NCBI GenBank assembly: GCA_963833745.1 | Contig: CAWHZD010000002.1 | Span: 1 to 64,000 of the forward strand | Direction: 5' to 3' | From: AP-15 sp963833745 | GTDB taxonomy: Bacteria > Pseudomonadota > Alphaproteobacteria > ATCC43930 > CGMCC-115725 | DNA length: 64,000 nucleotides | In this document: positions 26,868 to 36,008 of the stretch, in pieces | Position numbering within the stretch: position 1 is the first letter of the stretch | Layout: every line of letters starts with the position of its first letter | The notes under the pieces: model-generated | The model's input: the letters and a program-made list of their open reading frames with translations, nothing else | Databases searched by the model: none | Told to the model about the DNA's origin: nothing | Position numbers and translations under genes: made by a program

Positions 26868-27905
26868 CTACGGCGCGACCTCCGTGACGATGGTGAAGAT
26901 TTCCTGTCGTAGTGCTTCGATCCGCGTAACCGGGGCGGCAAAGGCGGGGTTGTGGAACTCGGTGTCCGCCGACATCGCGCCAATCAAACGAGCAGCGGCG
27001 GCCGAGCGGCCGCTCATCGTCAACTTGCGCTGCTGCAGCTGCATCTCGGTGAGGTAGCTGTCGTCGGGCAGTACGCGAGTTGCGGCAGCGAGAACGGCGA
27101 GCGGCTGCCCAACCTTTTCGCGTTCCTTTTCGACAAGATCGGCGCTGCCCGCCAAGCGTGCGATCTCACTGTGCAGCCGGTCAGCCTCGGTGGCGGCGGC
27201 GCGCCCGGTCGCGAGCGACTGGTCGAGCTTCGACATTGCCGTTGACTGGCGGACAAACGGAGTCACGATCGAACCCAGCGCCAGCACAGCACAGCACACC
27301 GCGAGCGGCCTGACGAACGGGCTCGTACCCCGATCGACCGAATGGCCGTCGCCGTCAAGGGGCAGCCAAAAGCCGGCGTCGGGACCGTCGGCGATTTCAG
27401 CTCGCACCGGCTTGACGCCTTCCTGGCCAAGTAGGTCGAGCAGTGGAGCGAGGTAGGCTTTCGGTGCCAGCACCAAGCGTACCAGCAGCCTCGCATTCTG
27501 CCGATCTGCCGCCTCGATGCGGTGGTTCCAATACAGCTCGTCAGGTTTGAACGGGGTTTCCCGGTCCATTTCGAACAGAAGCGCCTGATCGAGCTCACGC
27601 TCCGCGGCGAGGGGCAAGACTACCGTCTTCCCCAACACATCGGCCTCTCGGAGCCGCAACACCGCCGGCTTGCCGGGCGAGCGGGGAATTACGCCGAGCC
27701 CCGATGCGCCCAGAGCGAATTGTCCGAGCAAGCTCTCCTTGCCGTTTCGGCGCAACCCAACGGCGACCGCCGCGATCGTCTGCGCGGTCGCGCCGAGCGG
27801 GGTGAGCACGGTCGCATCAGCTGCGGTCGGCGCCGACCGGCGCAAGCCCTGTGGCAACAGATCTGCCAGCTGTCCGAACCACCAGCTGAGAAAATCGCGT
27901 ACCAT
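26868..27905 (-). CDS. gspL: Type II secretion protein GspL (PilN-like C-terminus)
   Basis: A 345-residue protein. The cytoplasmic part, with LPLAAERELDQALLFEMDRETPF (about residues 96-118), is the actin-like/PilM-type fold seen in GspL. A single membrane span VRPLAVCCAVLALGSIVTPFV lies near residue 210, then a coiled coil and a PilN-like domain with DDSYLTEMQLQQRKLTMSG. GspL anchors the GspE ATPase to the membrane. It is the first gene of the gspL-M-C-D-K block and is separated by 292 bp from gspJ, so a promoter before it is possible. Confidence 0.8.
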   Translation of the reverse strand: MVRDFLSWWFGQLADLLPQGLRRSAPTAADATVLTPLGATAQTIAAVAVGLRRNGKESLLGQFALGASGLGVIPRSPGKPAVLRLREADVLGKTVVLPLAAERELDQALLFEMDRETPFKPDELYWNHRIEAADRQNARLLVRLVLAPKAYLAPLLDLLGQEGVKPVRAEIADGPDAGFWLPLDGDGHSVDRGTSPFVRPLAVCCAVLALGSIVTPFVRQSTAMSKLDQSLATGRAAATEADRLHSEIARLAGSADLVEKEREKVGQPLAVLAAATRVLPDDSYLTEMQLQQRKLTMSGRSAAAARLIGAMSADTEFHNPAFAAPVTRIEALRQEIFTIVTEVAP

Positions 27906-28197
27906 AAACCCTGGAACCGAGCCTAACTCGCCCCCCTGGGCGCCGCGCTGCTATGCTACAGAGCGCCGCGCGCGCCGAAAAGGCCGACGGGGCGCCGGCC
28001 TCGATCAGGTTAAAAGAGGTTCTGAATATGGCCCGAACAAGGCATCTACCGTGTGAAGCACTACGAAGGGGTTGCGGTACAACCCTCCACTTCGCGAATT
28101 GAGTGTTGGATTAGTCTGAAGCGATCGGGTTTTGCCGAGAGGCGGTCGCCGGCCGCACCGCGGCCGATCCGACTATGCTGCGAATCGGCCACCGCGT
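27906..28197. other. Spacer between the two T2SS gene blocks
   Basis: A 292-bp gap inside an otherwise closely packed operon. No gene is supported. It probably holds a promoter or processing site for gspL-M-C-D-K, though no clear promoter boxes were seen. Confidence 0.35.
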
Positions 28198-28812
28198 TTA
28201 GAGTACCGGCGCGGCGATAAGGTCCGGCCAACGGCGTTGGTCGGCTTTGGCAAAAGCGAGACGAATGCGGATCAACTCCGGCGGCGCCGGCCCGTCCCAG
28301 CGCGCCTGCCAGGCCGCCGGCTGATCCGGAGCGCTCGAGCCCCAATAGTCGATTTCGAAGCGCGCGATGCCGGCCACCAACTCAGTTTCGCTTGGCGGCG
28401 GCGGCGGCCCAAGTGCGATTTCGTGAAGATGAGGCGTCCACGTCAGTACGAGGGCGCTTTTGCGCAACGCGATCGATATATCGGCGCGCCGGGTTGCGCC
28501 TAGACCGGTGGGCAAATCGCCGACAAAGCTCAGATGGCTGCGATCGCCCTTGAGGCCATTGTCTGCGCCAGGTCCACCAATCCCGTTTGACGACGCCACC
28601 GAGATGCCGGTGAGCAACATGCGGAGAATTCGAGCACCCGAATCGAGCTCGGCGGTCTCCCCGACGCGACGCTGCTGCGCAGCCCACAGCGCGATGCCGG
28701 TGCGTACCCCCTGGGTCAGCCCGACCATCAGCAGCCCGAGCACGATCACAACGACCAGCATTTCGAGAAGGGTGAAACCGCTCTGCCGGCGGAGTGCGCA
28801 TTTTGCGGTCAT
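28198..28812 (-). CDS. gspJ: Type II secretion minor pseudopilin GspJ
   Basis: A 204-residue protein from ATG 28812, or seven more residues from an in-frame GTG at 28833 that overlaps gspI. The prepilin site RRQSG/FTLLEMLVVVIVLGLLMVGL is classic, with Glu at position 5. The C-terminal domain has the GspJ-type ELVAGIARFEIDYWG segment with W/Y-rich strands. GspJ joins GspI and GspK at the pseudopilus tip. It is the last gene of the gspE-F-H-I-J block. Confidence 0.87.
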   Translation of the reverse strand: MTAKCALRRQSGFTLLEMLVVVIVLGLLMVGLTQGVRTGIALWAAQQRRVGETAELDSGARILRMLLTGISVASSNGIGGPGADNGLKGDRSHLSFVGDLPTGLGATRRADISIALRKSALVLTWTPHLHEIALGPPPPPSETELVAGIARFEIDYWGSSAPDQPAAWQARWDGPAPPELIRIRLAFAKADQRRWPDLIAAPVL

Positions 28813-28819
28813 CGGCAGG

Positions 28820-29242
28820 TCAGCCGCCGTCACCGGCGGTGCCGAGACGCAAAGTCTGGAGCATTACCGCGCGATCATGTCCGCGCGATTGCCAGGAGAT
28901 CGAGACCTGAACCGAGAACAGCGTGGCATTTTGCGGGGTGACTCCGTCCGCTGCGACGCCCTGTCGCTGCGCTGCCGGCTGGACCTGCAGCCGCCAGCGG
29001 TAGCCGCCGCCATCGTCTCCGCTCGAATCGCCCTGGACCAGCGCGGCGTCGCGCCCGACTGCGGCAAGGTGAGACTGGGCGCGCTGCACCGCCTCCTCGG
29101 CGCGGGCGGCGGTGTCGACTGCAAACAATCCGCCGCTCCCCGCCTGGAACATCCCGACCAGCGCCAAGCCGGCGATGGCCACCGCCACCACGACCTCGAG
29201 CAGAGTGAACCCTGCTTCCGTCACTGTGCGCTTACCGGACAT
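28820..29242 (-). CDS. gspI: Type II secretion minor pseudopilin GspI
   Basis: A 140-residue protein with prepilin site TEAG/FTLLEVVVAVAIAGLALVGM, Glu at position 5 of the mature form. The small C-terminal domain and the position between gspH and gspJ identify it as GspI, which nucleates the pseudopilus tip complex. It overlaps gspH by 11 bases. Confidence 0.87.
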   Translation of the reverse strand: MSGKRTVTEAGFTLLEVVVAVAIAGLALVGMFQAGSGGLFAVDTAARAEEAVQRAQSHLAAVGRDAALVQGDSSGDDGGGYRWRLQVQPAAQRQGVAADGVTPQNATLFSVQVSISWQSRGHDRAVMLQTLRLGTAGDGG

Positions 29243-29687
29243 CGGCTATCGTCACCCGCCCGGTCAGCCAGTCGACGCCGACCGCGACGCGCCTTCCGCC
29301 ATCAGCGAGCGTGATCCGACCGCCGGTCGAGCTGCCGTCGGGGTTGAAGCGGATGTCGCCGAGCGTGACGCTCCGGCGTTCACCGTTGACGGTCAATAGC
29401 CCGATCGACAGCTTTGACGGCAGGCTGCGCGGCGGGTCGCCGCCAATCCGATAGCGATGGCCGGAGAGATCGAGTGCCAAGGCGACGGGACGGTTGTCGG
29501 CGATCGCTTGCGAGCGCGCGAGACGCAGGCCGGACGCAAGCTCGGCGGCCGTCCCCTCGAGGCTCAGTCCGCTGCTCCACGGCGTCCGGTAGCCGACGAT
29601 CAAAGCCAGTACGAAACCCATGACGGCCAAGACGACCAGCAGCTCGATCAAGCTGAAGCCGGCGGAATTCGTCGGCGCCCGGCGCAA
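29232..29687 (-). CDS. gspH: Type II secretion minor pseudopilin GspH
   Basis: A 151-residue protein with prepilin site NSAG/FSLIELLVVLAVMGFVLALIV and a GspH-type body: LASGLRLARSQAIADNRPVAL followed by a beta-rich C-terminal domain with DIRFNPDGSSTGGRITL. The best start is a TTG at 29687, since no ATG or GTG precedes the leader in frame close by. It lies 23 bp after gspF. Confidence 0.87.
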   Translation of the reverse strand: MRRAPTNSAGFSLIELLVVLAVMGFVLALIVGYRTPWSSGLSLEGTAAELASGLRLARSQAIADNRPVALALDLSGHRYRIGGDPPRSLPSKLSIGLLTVNGERRSVTLGDIRFNPDGSSTGGRITLADGGRRVAVGVDWLTGRVTIADVR

Positions 29688-29710
29688 TAAGTCGCGCTGA
29701 CGATCCCGTC

Positions 29711-30934
29711 TCAGGCGGCGAGATCATTGAGGCTCAACATTGCCGTCAACAATGCGCTGATGATGCCGGCAACGGTCAGGCCCATTGCGATCGTGATCAC
29801 CGGCACCGCCAGCGCCACCAGCCGTTGCATCATCAGCCGGGCCTGCTCTTCGTGAATGTCGGCGGCCTTCAATGACATCGCTGCGAGTTGCGCAGCCTCC
29901 TCGCCGAGCTGCAGGAGGTGAATGGTCCGCGCCGGGAATATCCCCGCGGCGGCCAGCGGTCGGGACAGACCGGCGCCGCCTTTGGCCTTCAACGCCGCGG
30001 CGTCAACCGCCGCCGCCGCCGCAAGATTGCCGAGCGCGTCCTTGGCGATGGCGAGGGCCGGGATCAGCGCCACCCCGTTTTCGAGCAAATTGCCCAGCGT
30101 GCGCGTCAGCCGCGCCGCCAGGGTCTCGCGGATCAGGGTACCGGCGACCGGCAACCGCAACAGCAGCCGGTCGAAGCGGATCCGATAGGCTGGCAGGGTG
30201 AGCAAGTGCCGCACCACCACCGCGACCACCACCGTCGCCGCCAGGAGCCACGGCGTTGCGGCGCCGACCACCGCGCCCAAAGTCATCAGCACCCGGGTGG
30301 CGGTCGGCAGCTGCGCGCCCGATTGCTCGAAGATCGGCGTGAATTGCGGCAGCACGTAATCGAGCAGCAGGATGATCGAGCCGATCGCGGCAACGACGAG
30401 CAGCGCCGGGTAGATCATTGCCGAGCGGAGGCTGGCGGTCAAACTGCGCTCGCGTTCGAGCAACGCCGAAAGGCGGTCGAGGGTGGCGGCCAGGGTACCG
30501 CCCGCCTCGCCGGCGCGCACCATCCCGATATAGAGCTTCGAAAAACTACGCGGCTCGCCGGCGAGTGCGGCGGCAAGCGAGCTGCCCGAGCGCACCTTGT
30601 CGCGGACCCGCCCGAGGATCGCGCGAGCGCGAGTGCTGCGCGTGTTGTCGACGACAAAACGCAACGTGCGATCGAGATCCTGCCCGGCAGCCAGCATGAT
30701 CGCCAGCTCCCGGGTCACCTCGCTTAATGCATTTTTGTCGAGCCCGCGTGCCCCACCGATTTCAAGCTGCAACAGATCGCTGAGACCACGGCGGCGGTCA
30801 GCGGGGTCGGCACGCAGCACGGTCTGCCCCTGGCGCTGCAGCCGATCGACGACCCAGGTCCGATCCGGGGCCTCCATGACGCCGTGCACGACCTCGCCGC
30901 CGCCGTTGATCGCCGACCAGTGGAAGGATGGCAT
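29711..30934 (-). CDS. gspF: Type II secretion inner-membrane platform protein GspF
   Basis: A 407-residue polytopic protein with two repeated GspF domains. The first has LAIMLAAGQDLDRTLRFV and MVRAGEAGGTLAATLDRLS. The second has LTRTLGNLLENGVALIPALAIAK and LLQLGEEAAQLAAMSLKAAD. Three membrane segments are visible, near residues 170-190, 220-240 and 375-395. The length matches the family. GspF links the GspE motor to pseudopilus assembly. It is the second gene in the block, 67 bp after gspE. Confidence 0.93.
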   Translation of the reverse strand: MPSFHWSAINGGGEVVHGVMEAPDRTWVVDRLQRQGQTVLRADPADRRRGLSDLLQLEIGGARGLDKNALSEVTRELAIMLAAGQDLDRTLRFVVDNTRSTRARAILGRVRDKVRSGSSLAAALAGEPRSFSKLYIGMVRAGEAGGTLAATLDRLSALLERERSLTASLRSAMIYPALLVVAAIGSIILLLDYVLPQFTPIFEQSGAQLPTATRVLMTLGAVVGAATPWLLAATVVVAVVVRHLLTLPAYRIRFDRLLLRLPVAGTLIRETLAARLTRTLGNLLENGVALIPALAIAKDALGNLAAAAAVDAAALKAKGGAGLSRPLAAAGIFPARTIHLLQLGEEAAQLAAMSLKAADIHEEQARLMMQRLVALAVPVITIAMGLTVAGIISALLTAMLSLNDLAA

Positions 30935-31001
30935 CCTAGTTCTCCACCCGGTCTACGGTGTCGGGCTCGGCGCAAGGCTCACACGCACCGTTGGTTTGAC
31001 C

Positions 31002-32741
31002 CTATGCGTCGGCACGAATGCAGCGAACGACCTCCTCGATCGTCGTGTCGCCTTCGAGCACGGCCAGCAGTCCGCTGTCGAAGATTGGACGCATGCCGTT
31101 TTCAACGGCGGTGCGCTCGATTGCAGTGTCATCGGCACCGTCCAGGATCAACCGGTCGGTCGCCCGGCTCGGCACCAACAACTCGGCGATCGCCCGGCGC
31201 CCGTGAAAACCGGTGCCTCGGCATTCCGGACAGCCTCCCGAGTGATAAAGCGTTATTGGGCCATCGCCTGCCAGGCGGTCGAGGCCAAAACGCTCACGCA
31301 ACGACGCTGGCGCCTCTTCCGGGATCCGGCATTTGCGGCACAGGCGCCGAACCAGCCGCTGCGCCAAGACCGCCTTCAACGTGGCGGTCATCAGATAGTC
31401 TTCGAGCCCCATGTCACGCAGCCGGGTCATCGTCGCCGCGGCCGAATTGGTGTGCAGGGTGGACAGCACGAGATGGCCGGTCAGCGCCGCTTGCACCGCA
31501 ATCTGCACGGTTTCGAGGTCCCGGATCTCGCCGATCATGATGACGTCCGGATCCTGGCGCAGGATTGACCGCAAGAGGGTCGCGAAATTGAGGCCGATTT
31601 GCGGCCTGACCTGGATCTGGTTGATCCCAGTCAGCTGGTACTCGATCGGATCTTCGACCGTGACAATCTTGCGCGCGATCGTGTTGAGTTTTGTCAAGCC
31701 GGTGTAGAGCGTTGTCGTCTTGCCGCTGCCCGTCGGCCCGGTGACCAGCACCATCCCATTCGGCAATTCCAGTGCCCGTTCGAGGCCGGATCGGATGTCC
31801 TCGGGCAATCCGAGTTTTTGATAGTCGAAATCGACCGCGGTGCGGTCGAGCACGCGCAGCACCACCGTCTCGCCGTAGAGCGCCGGCACCGTCGACACGC
31901 GAAAATCGATTTCGTGGCCGCGAACCGTCAATTTGATGCGGCCGTCCTGCGGCAACCTGCGCTCGGCGATGTCGAGCCGTGCCATGATCTTGACGCGGGA
32001 AATGACCGCCGCCTGAAGCCGCGCCGGCGGCGGCTCGACCTCGTGGAGTACGCCGTCATAGCGGTAGCGCACCCGCAACCGGTCGGGAAACGGCTCGAGA
32101 TGCACGTCGGATGCATGGGTTTCAACGGCGCGGGCGATCATCTGGTTGACCAGACGGATCACTGGCGCCTCGCTGGCCAGATCCTTGAGACGCTCGGCAT
32201 CTTCCTCGGCGGGTTCGCTGTCGCTGACAACCTCGTCCAACATGGCCTCGCCGTCGCCGTCCTCGACCGGCTCGGAATAGAGCCGGTCGAGCGCCGCCTC
32301 AAGCTCGATCGGCACCGCGACCGCGACCGCGACCGGCCGGCCGAGCGCCACCGCCACCGCGTTGCGGGTGAATACGTCGAGCGGGTCCACCATTGCCAGC
32401 ACCGCCCTCTCCCCGCTCTCGGCGATCGGCAGCGAGTGTACCTTGCGCAGGAATTTGGGCCGCAGTCGATCGACGAACAGGGCCTCGTCGGGGTAGTCTG
32501 CCGGCGCCACGAGCGGTGCCGATACCAGCTGCGCCAGCGCTTCGGCGAGGCCGCGCTCGCTGATCAGGCCGAGTTGAGTCAGCACCCGGTCGAGCCGACC
32601 GCCGGTCTCGGCAGCGACGCGACGAGCGCGCTCCAAGGTACGCTGGTCGATAGCGCCGCTGTCAATCAGTGCCGGTCCCAATTGGGCCAGCGCCTCGGCG
32701 GCATCTTGCGCGGTCGATGCGGCGACAGGCTCGAACGTCAT
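31002..32741 (-). CDS. gspE: Type II secretion ATPase GspE
   Basis: A 579-residue ATPase. The N-terminal N1E-type domain (residues 50-150) precedes NTD2 with SDVHLEPF (211-218) and the catalytic domain with Walker A GPTGSGKTTT at about 335-344. An Asp box and DPDVIMIGEIRD (Walker B) follow, then a His box LVLSTLHTNSAA. A four-Cys zinc motif follows (CRKC then CPEC), as in true GspE. It powers pseudopilus extension from the cytoplasm. It is the first gene of its operon and diverges from gspO across an 82-bp gap. Confidence 0.95.
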   Translation of the reverse strand: MTFEPVAASTAQDAAEALAQLGPALIDSGAIDQRTLERARRVAAETGGRLDRVLTQLGLISERGLAEALAQLVSAPLVAPADYPDEALFVDRLRPKFLRKVHSLPIAESGERAVLAMVDPLDVFTRNAVAVALGRPVAVAVAVPIELEAALDRLYSEPVEDGDGEAMLDEVVSDSEPAEEDAERLKDLASEAPVIRLVNQMIARAVETHASDVHLEPFPDRLRVRYRYDGVLHEVEPPPARLQAAVISRVKIMARLDIAERRLPQDGRIKLTVRGHEIDFRVSTVPALYGETVVLRVLDRTAVDFDYQKLGLPEDIRSGLERALELPNGMVLVTGPTGSGKTTTLYTGLTKLNTIARKIVTVEDPIEYQLTGINQIQVRPQIGLNFATLLRSILRQDPDVIMIGEIRDLETVQIAVQAALTGHLVLSTLHTNSAAATMTRLRDMGLEDYLMTATLKAVLAQRLVRRLCRKCRIPEEAPASLRERFGLDRLAGDGPITLYHSGGCPECRGTGFHGRRAIAELLVPSRATDRLILDGADDTAIERTAVENGMRPIFDSGLLAVLEGDTTIEEVVRCIRADA

Positions 32742-32823
32742 GATGGCATTTTCCTCGAGATCCGGCGCTGATCAGGATTACCGAACCGACAGAATAATCG
32801 ATTGACGCTGGGAGCGGGAGCCC

Positions 32824-33597
32824 ATGTTGGATGCGGATTGGTTCGGTCGGGCGACCGGTTCCGGCGCAGCCGCATGGATCGTCGTGCTGATCGCACCCGC
32901 TGTCGGGAGCTTTCTTGGGGTGCTGATCCGGCGCCTACCCGAGGGCAGGCCGATCGCTTGGGAAAGGTCGCGCTGCGAGAGTTGCGGTGCGCCGCTCGGC
33001 CTCCGCGACCTGGTGCCGATCTTCAGCTGGCTCGCGCAGCGCGCCCGCTGCCGGTTCTGCAACGCACGGATCGGCTGGTTTTACCCTGTGGTCGAGCTTA
33101 CGGCGCTCGGTACCGCGATCATTGCCGTGAATGTCGACGGCGGGACGGAAGTTTGGCTCGACTGCGTCCTCGGCTGGTGGCTGCTCACTCTCGGCTGGAT
33201 CGACGCGCGACACTGGCTGCTGCCCGACGTGCTGACTTTGCCGCTCGTCATCGCCGGCCTCGCTGCCGCGCTCGCCTTCGATCCCGACGGCTTGGCCGAC
33301 CGGGCGCTTGGCGCAGCCGTCGGCTATCTTGTGCTGCGAGCCGTCGCGTATCTCTACCGCAAACTTCGCGGGCGCGACGGGCTGGGACAGGGGGATGCCA
33401 AGCTGCTGGCCGCAGCCGGGGCCTGGGTTGGGGCAAGCGGGCTTCCCCAGGTGGTACTGATCGCGGCACTCACAGGGCTGTTCGCCGCCGCCTGCATGCG
33501 CCTCGCCGGATTTCGTCTTCAGGCCTCGTCGCCACTGCCCTTCGGTCCTTTCCTGGCGCTCGCGACTTGGCTCGTTTGGCTGATGCCAGCGCTTTAG
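32824..33597 (+). CDS. gspO: Prepilin peptidase / N-methyltransferase GspO (PilD)
   Basis: A 257-residue polytopic membrane protease. The cytoplasmic zinc loop has two CxxC pairs (C51, C54, C76, C79). The catalytic aspartates are in GWIDARH (D126) and GQGDAK (D191), the diagnostic pair for type IV prepilin peptidases. It cleaves and N-methylates the GspG/H/I/J/K leaders encoded in the same region. GGGAGCGGGAG precedes the ATG. Its stop is 1 bp from the stop of the convergent GST gene. Confidence 0.93.
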   Translation: MLDADWFGRATGSGAAAWIVVLIAPAVGSFLGVLIRRLPEGRPIAWERSRCESCGAPLGLRDLVPIFSWLAQRARCRFCNARIGWFYPVVELTALGTAIIAVNVDGGTEVWLDCVLGWWLLTLGWIDARHWLLPDVLTLPLVIAGLAAALAFDPDGLADRALGAAVGYLVLRAVAYLYRKLRGRDGLGQGDAKLLAAAGAWVGASGLPQVVLIAALTGLFAAACMRLAGFRLQASSPLPFGPFLALATWLVWLMPAL

Positions 33598-33598
33598 G

Positions 33599-34222
33599 CT
33601 ACACGCGGGGTACCTGCATGCCGTGCTGCACCGCGCTGCGCTGGCCGACGGTCTCGATCCAGCGGCGGACGTTCGGGTAATCGGCGACCGATACGCCTTG
33701 CCATTCGGACCGGACTACCCAAGGGTAGGTCGCAATGTCGGCGATCGAATAACCGCCTTCCGCCAGGAAATCGCTCGCCCCGAGGCGCTTATCGAGGACG
33801 CCGTAGAGCCGCTCCGCCTCTTTCGAATAGCGCTCGATCGCATAAGGGAGAGGCGTAGGTGCAAAGCGGCGAAAGTGTTGCGCCTGGCCAAACATCGGTC
33901 CGAGCCCACCGACCTGAAACATCAGCCATTGGATTGCCTGCGATCGCTGCCGCGGGTCGGCAGATAAGAACCGACCGGTCTTTTCTGCGAGATAAATCAG
34001 GATCGCGCCGGATTCGAAAACCGCAAATGGATTTCCGCCAGGCCCATCCTGATCGACGATCGTAGGAATTTTGCCGTTCGGGTTGATCGCTTCGTAGTCA
34101 GGGGCGAACTGCTCGCCGTTGGCGATGTCAACAGGGTGGACCCGATACTCGATGCCAGCTTCTTCGAGCATGATCGACGCCTTGTGCCCGTTGGGCGTCG
34201 GCCAAGTGTAGAGATCTATCAT
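33599..34222 (-). CDS. Glutathione S-transferase family protein (YghU/YfcG-like)
   Basis: A 207-residue protein with an N-terminal thioredoxin-like domain, DLYTWPTPNGHKASIMLEE. The TPNG string is typical of Nu-class YfcG/YghU proteins. NPNGKIPTIVD with cis-Pro and the FESGAILIYLAEKTGRF glutathione-binding segment follow. The C-terminal helical domain has FLAEGGYSIADIATYPWV. Such enzymes act as disulfide-bond reductases using glutathione. It runs alone on the minus strand, so no pathway is suggested by context. Confidence 0.87.
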   Translation of the reverse strand: MIDLYTWPTPNGHKASIMLEEAGIEYRVHPVDIANGEQFAPDYEAINPNGKIPTIVDQDGPGGNPFAVFESGAILIYLAEKTGRFLSADPRQRSQAIQWLMFQVGGLGPMFGQAQHFRRFAPTPLPYAIERYSKEAERLYGVLDKRLGASDFLAEGGYSIADIATYPWVVRSEWQGVSVADYPNVRRWIETVGQRSAVQHGMQVPRV

Positions 34223-34497
34223 CGCCGCCCCGCTATCGCCGCTGTAGCCGCGACCAACGGTCTAGCGCGTCATGCGAGCAGGTGAAAGCATGAAGGGCGG
34301 CGGAACACCGGATTCTCGCCGAGGCTCCGGGCGTTGCTCGGGATCGACCGCCCGGTTACGGGCTTGCTCCTCCCGGTTTGACGATGTCTTGCCGGTTCCC
34401 GGTACACATCGTGACGGCTTGCGCCTGCACAGAACGCGTGTAACTTGGCCCGACGCGCCGACGGCCGCTGCCGCCAGCGCCGTGAGAGGGAAGCGGC

Positions 34498-35916
34498 ATG
34501 ATGATTCACCCGGTCATCCTATCCGGCGGCTCGGGCACGCGGCTGTGGCCGATGTCGCGGACCCTCTATCCCAAGCAGCTGCTGCGCCTGCTCGGCCAAG
34601 ATAGTTTGCTGCAGCAGACGGTACGTCGCGTCTCCGATCGCGACCGCTTCGCTCCGCCGCTGCTCGTCGCCAATGAAGAACATCGCTTCATCATTGCCGA
34701 GCAGCTGCGCGAGATCGAGGGACCGTCACGGGCGTTGCTGCTTGAGCCCGTCGGCCGCAACACTGCGCCCGCGGCCTGCGTCGCCGCCTTGGCGCTCGTT
34801 GAAAGCGATCCCGACGCGCTGATGCTGCTGTTGCCCTCGGATCACATGATCGCCGACGAAGGATCATTTGCCGCCGCTGTCTGCCGCGCGGCAGCCGCTG
34901 CCCGCGGCGGCGCGCTGGTGACCTTCGGTATTCACCCGGAACGACCCGAAACCGGCTATGGTTATATTCGGCGCGGCGACCCCATCGAAGCGCTGGCAGC
35001 GGTTTTCCGGGTAGCCGAATTCGTCGAGAAGCCGGGTCTCGACCTGGCTCGATCGTTCGTCGCATCGGGCGAGCATTTCTGGAATGGCGGTATTTTCCTG
35101 TTTCCGGCGGCGCTTTATGTCGACGAACTCGGTAGAACGCGGCCAGACATCGTGGCCGCCTGCCGCCGGGCATTGGTCGAAGCGAGCCGCGACACCGACT
35201 TCATTCGACTTGGCAAGGAGGCATTCCAAGCCTGCCCCGCCAATTCGATCGACTACGCGGTCATGGAGCACACCGCACGGGCCGCGGTCGTTCCGGTCAG
35301 CATGGGATGGAGCGACGTCGGCTCGTGGGACGCGCTCTGGGAGCTCAGCGCCAAAGACACCGCCGGCAATGCGATTGCCGGCAATGTCGTCGCCGTGGAC
35401 ACCCGAAATTGCTACCTGCGCTCCGAAGCCGGGCTTGTCGCCGCGATCGGCATCGAGGACCTTGTTGTCGTGGCCACTGCCGACGCGCTGATGCTGGCGC
35501 CGCGTAACCGCACCCAAGAGGTGCGTAGCCTTGTCGCCCGTCTTGTCGCCGAGGGTCGCGACGAGGCCGAAGCGCTGCCGACTGTGCATCGCCCGTGGGG
35601 CACCTATCGCGCGCTGCACAACGGCCACCGGGTTCAGGTCAAGCACATCACGGTCAAGCCAGGTGGCAAGCTGTCATTGCAGATGCACCACCACCGCGCC
35701 GAGCATTGGATCGTCGTCCAGGGCACCGCCCGGATCCGCCGCGGCGACGAAGAGATGATGCTGACCGAAGACCAGTCGACCTATATCCCGCTCGGCACGC
35801 CGCATCGTCTCGAAAATCCGGGTAAGATCCCGCTTCATCTGATCGAGGTACAATCCGGCAGCTACCTCGGCGAAGACGACATCGTCCGTTTCGAGGACAG
35901 CTATGGCCGCAGCTAA
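34498..35916 (+). CDS. manC: Mannose-1-phosphate guanylyltransferase / mannose-6-phosphate isomerase
   Basis: A 472-residue bifunctional type II PMI. The N-terminal nucleotidyltransferase signature LSGGSGTRLWPMSRTLYPKQ is at residues 8-27, FVEKP follows near 180, and the C-terminal cupin isomerase motif QMHHHRAEHWIVVQGTA is near 395-411. It makes GDP-mannose from mannose phosphate for capsule, O-antigen or exopolysaccharide synthesis, which fits the export genes at 9-12.6 kb. GAGAGGGAAG upstream supports the start. It stands alone with no other sugar-nucleotide genes adjacent. Confidence 0.93.
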   Translation: MMIHPVILSGGSGTRLWPMSRTLYPKQLLRLLGQDSLLQQTVRRVSDRDRFAPPLLVANEEHRFIIAEQLREIEGPSRALLLEPVGRNTAPAACVAALALVESDPDALMLLLPSDHMIADEGSFAAAVCRAAAAARGGALVTFGIHPERPETGYGYIRRGDPIEALAAVFRVAEFVEKPGLDLARSFVASGEHFWNGGIFLFPAALYVDELGRTRPDIVAACRRALVEASRDTDFIRLGKEAFQACPANSIDYAVMEHTARAAVVPVSMGWSDVGSWDALWELSAKDTAGNAIAGNVVAVDTRNCYLRSEAGLVAAIGIEDLVVVATADALMLAPRNRTQEVRSLVARLVAEGRDEAEALPTVHRPWGTYRALHNGHRVQVKHITVKPGGKLSLQMHHHRAEHWIVVQGTARIRRGDEEMMLTEDQSTYIPLGTPHRLENPGKIPLHLIEVQSGSYLGEDDIVRFEDSYGRS

Positions 35917-36008
35917 GCGGTTGGCAGGAGGCGTTGAGCGCGGCGAACCCGTCGAATACGCTAGGCTTGGTGGCGGTTTCGCGCTGCCCAACCCGCCCTA
36001 CCAAGGTC

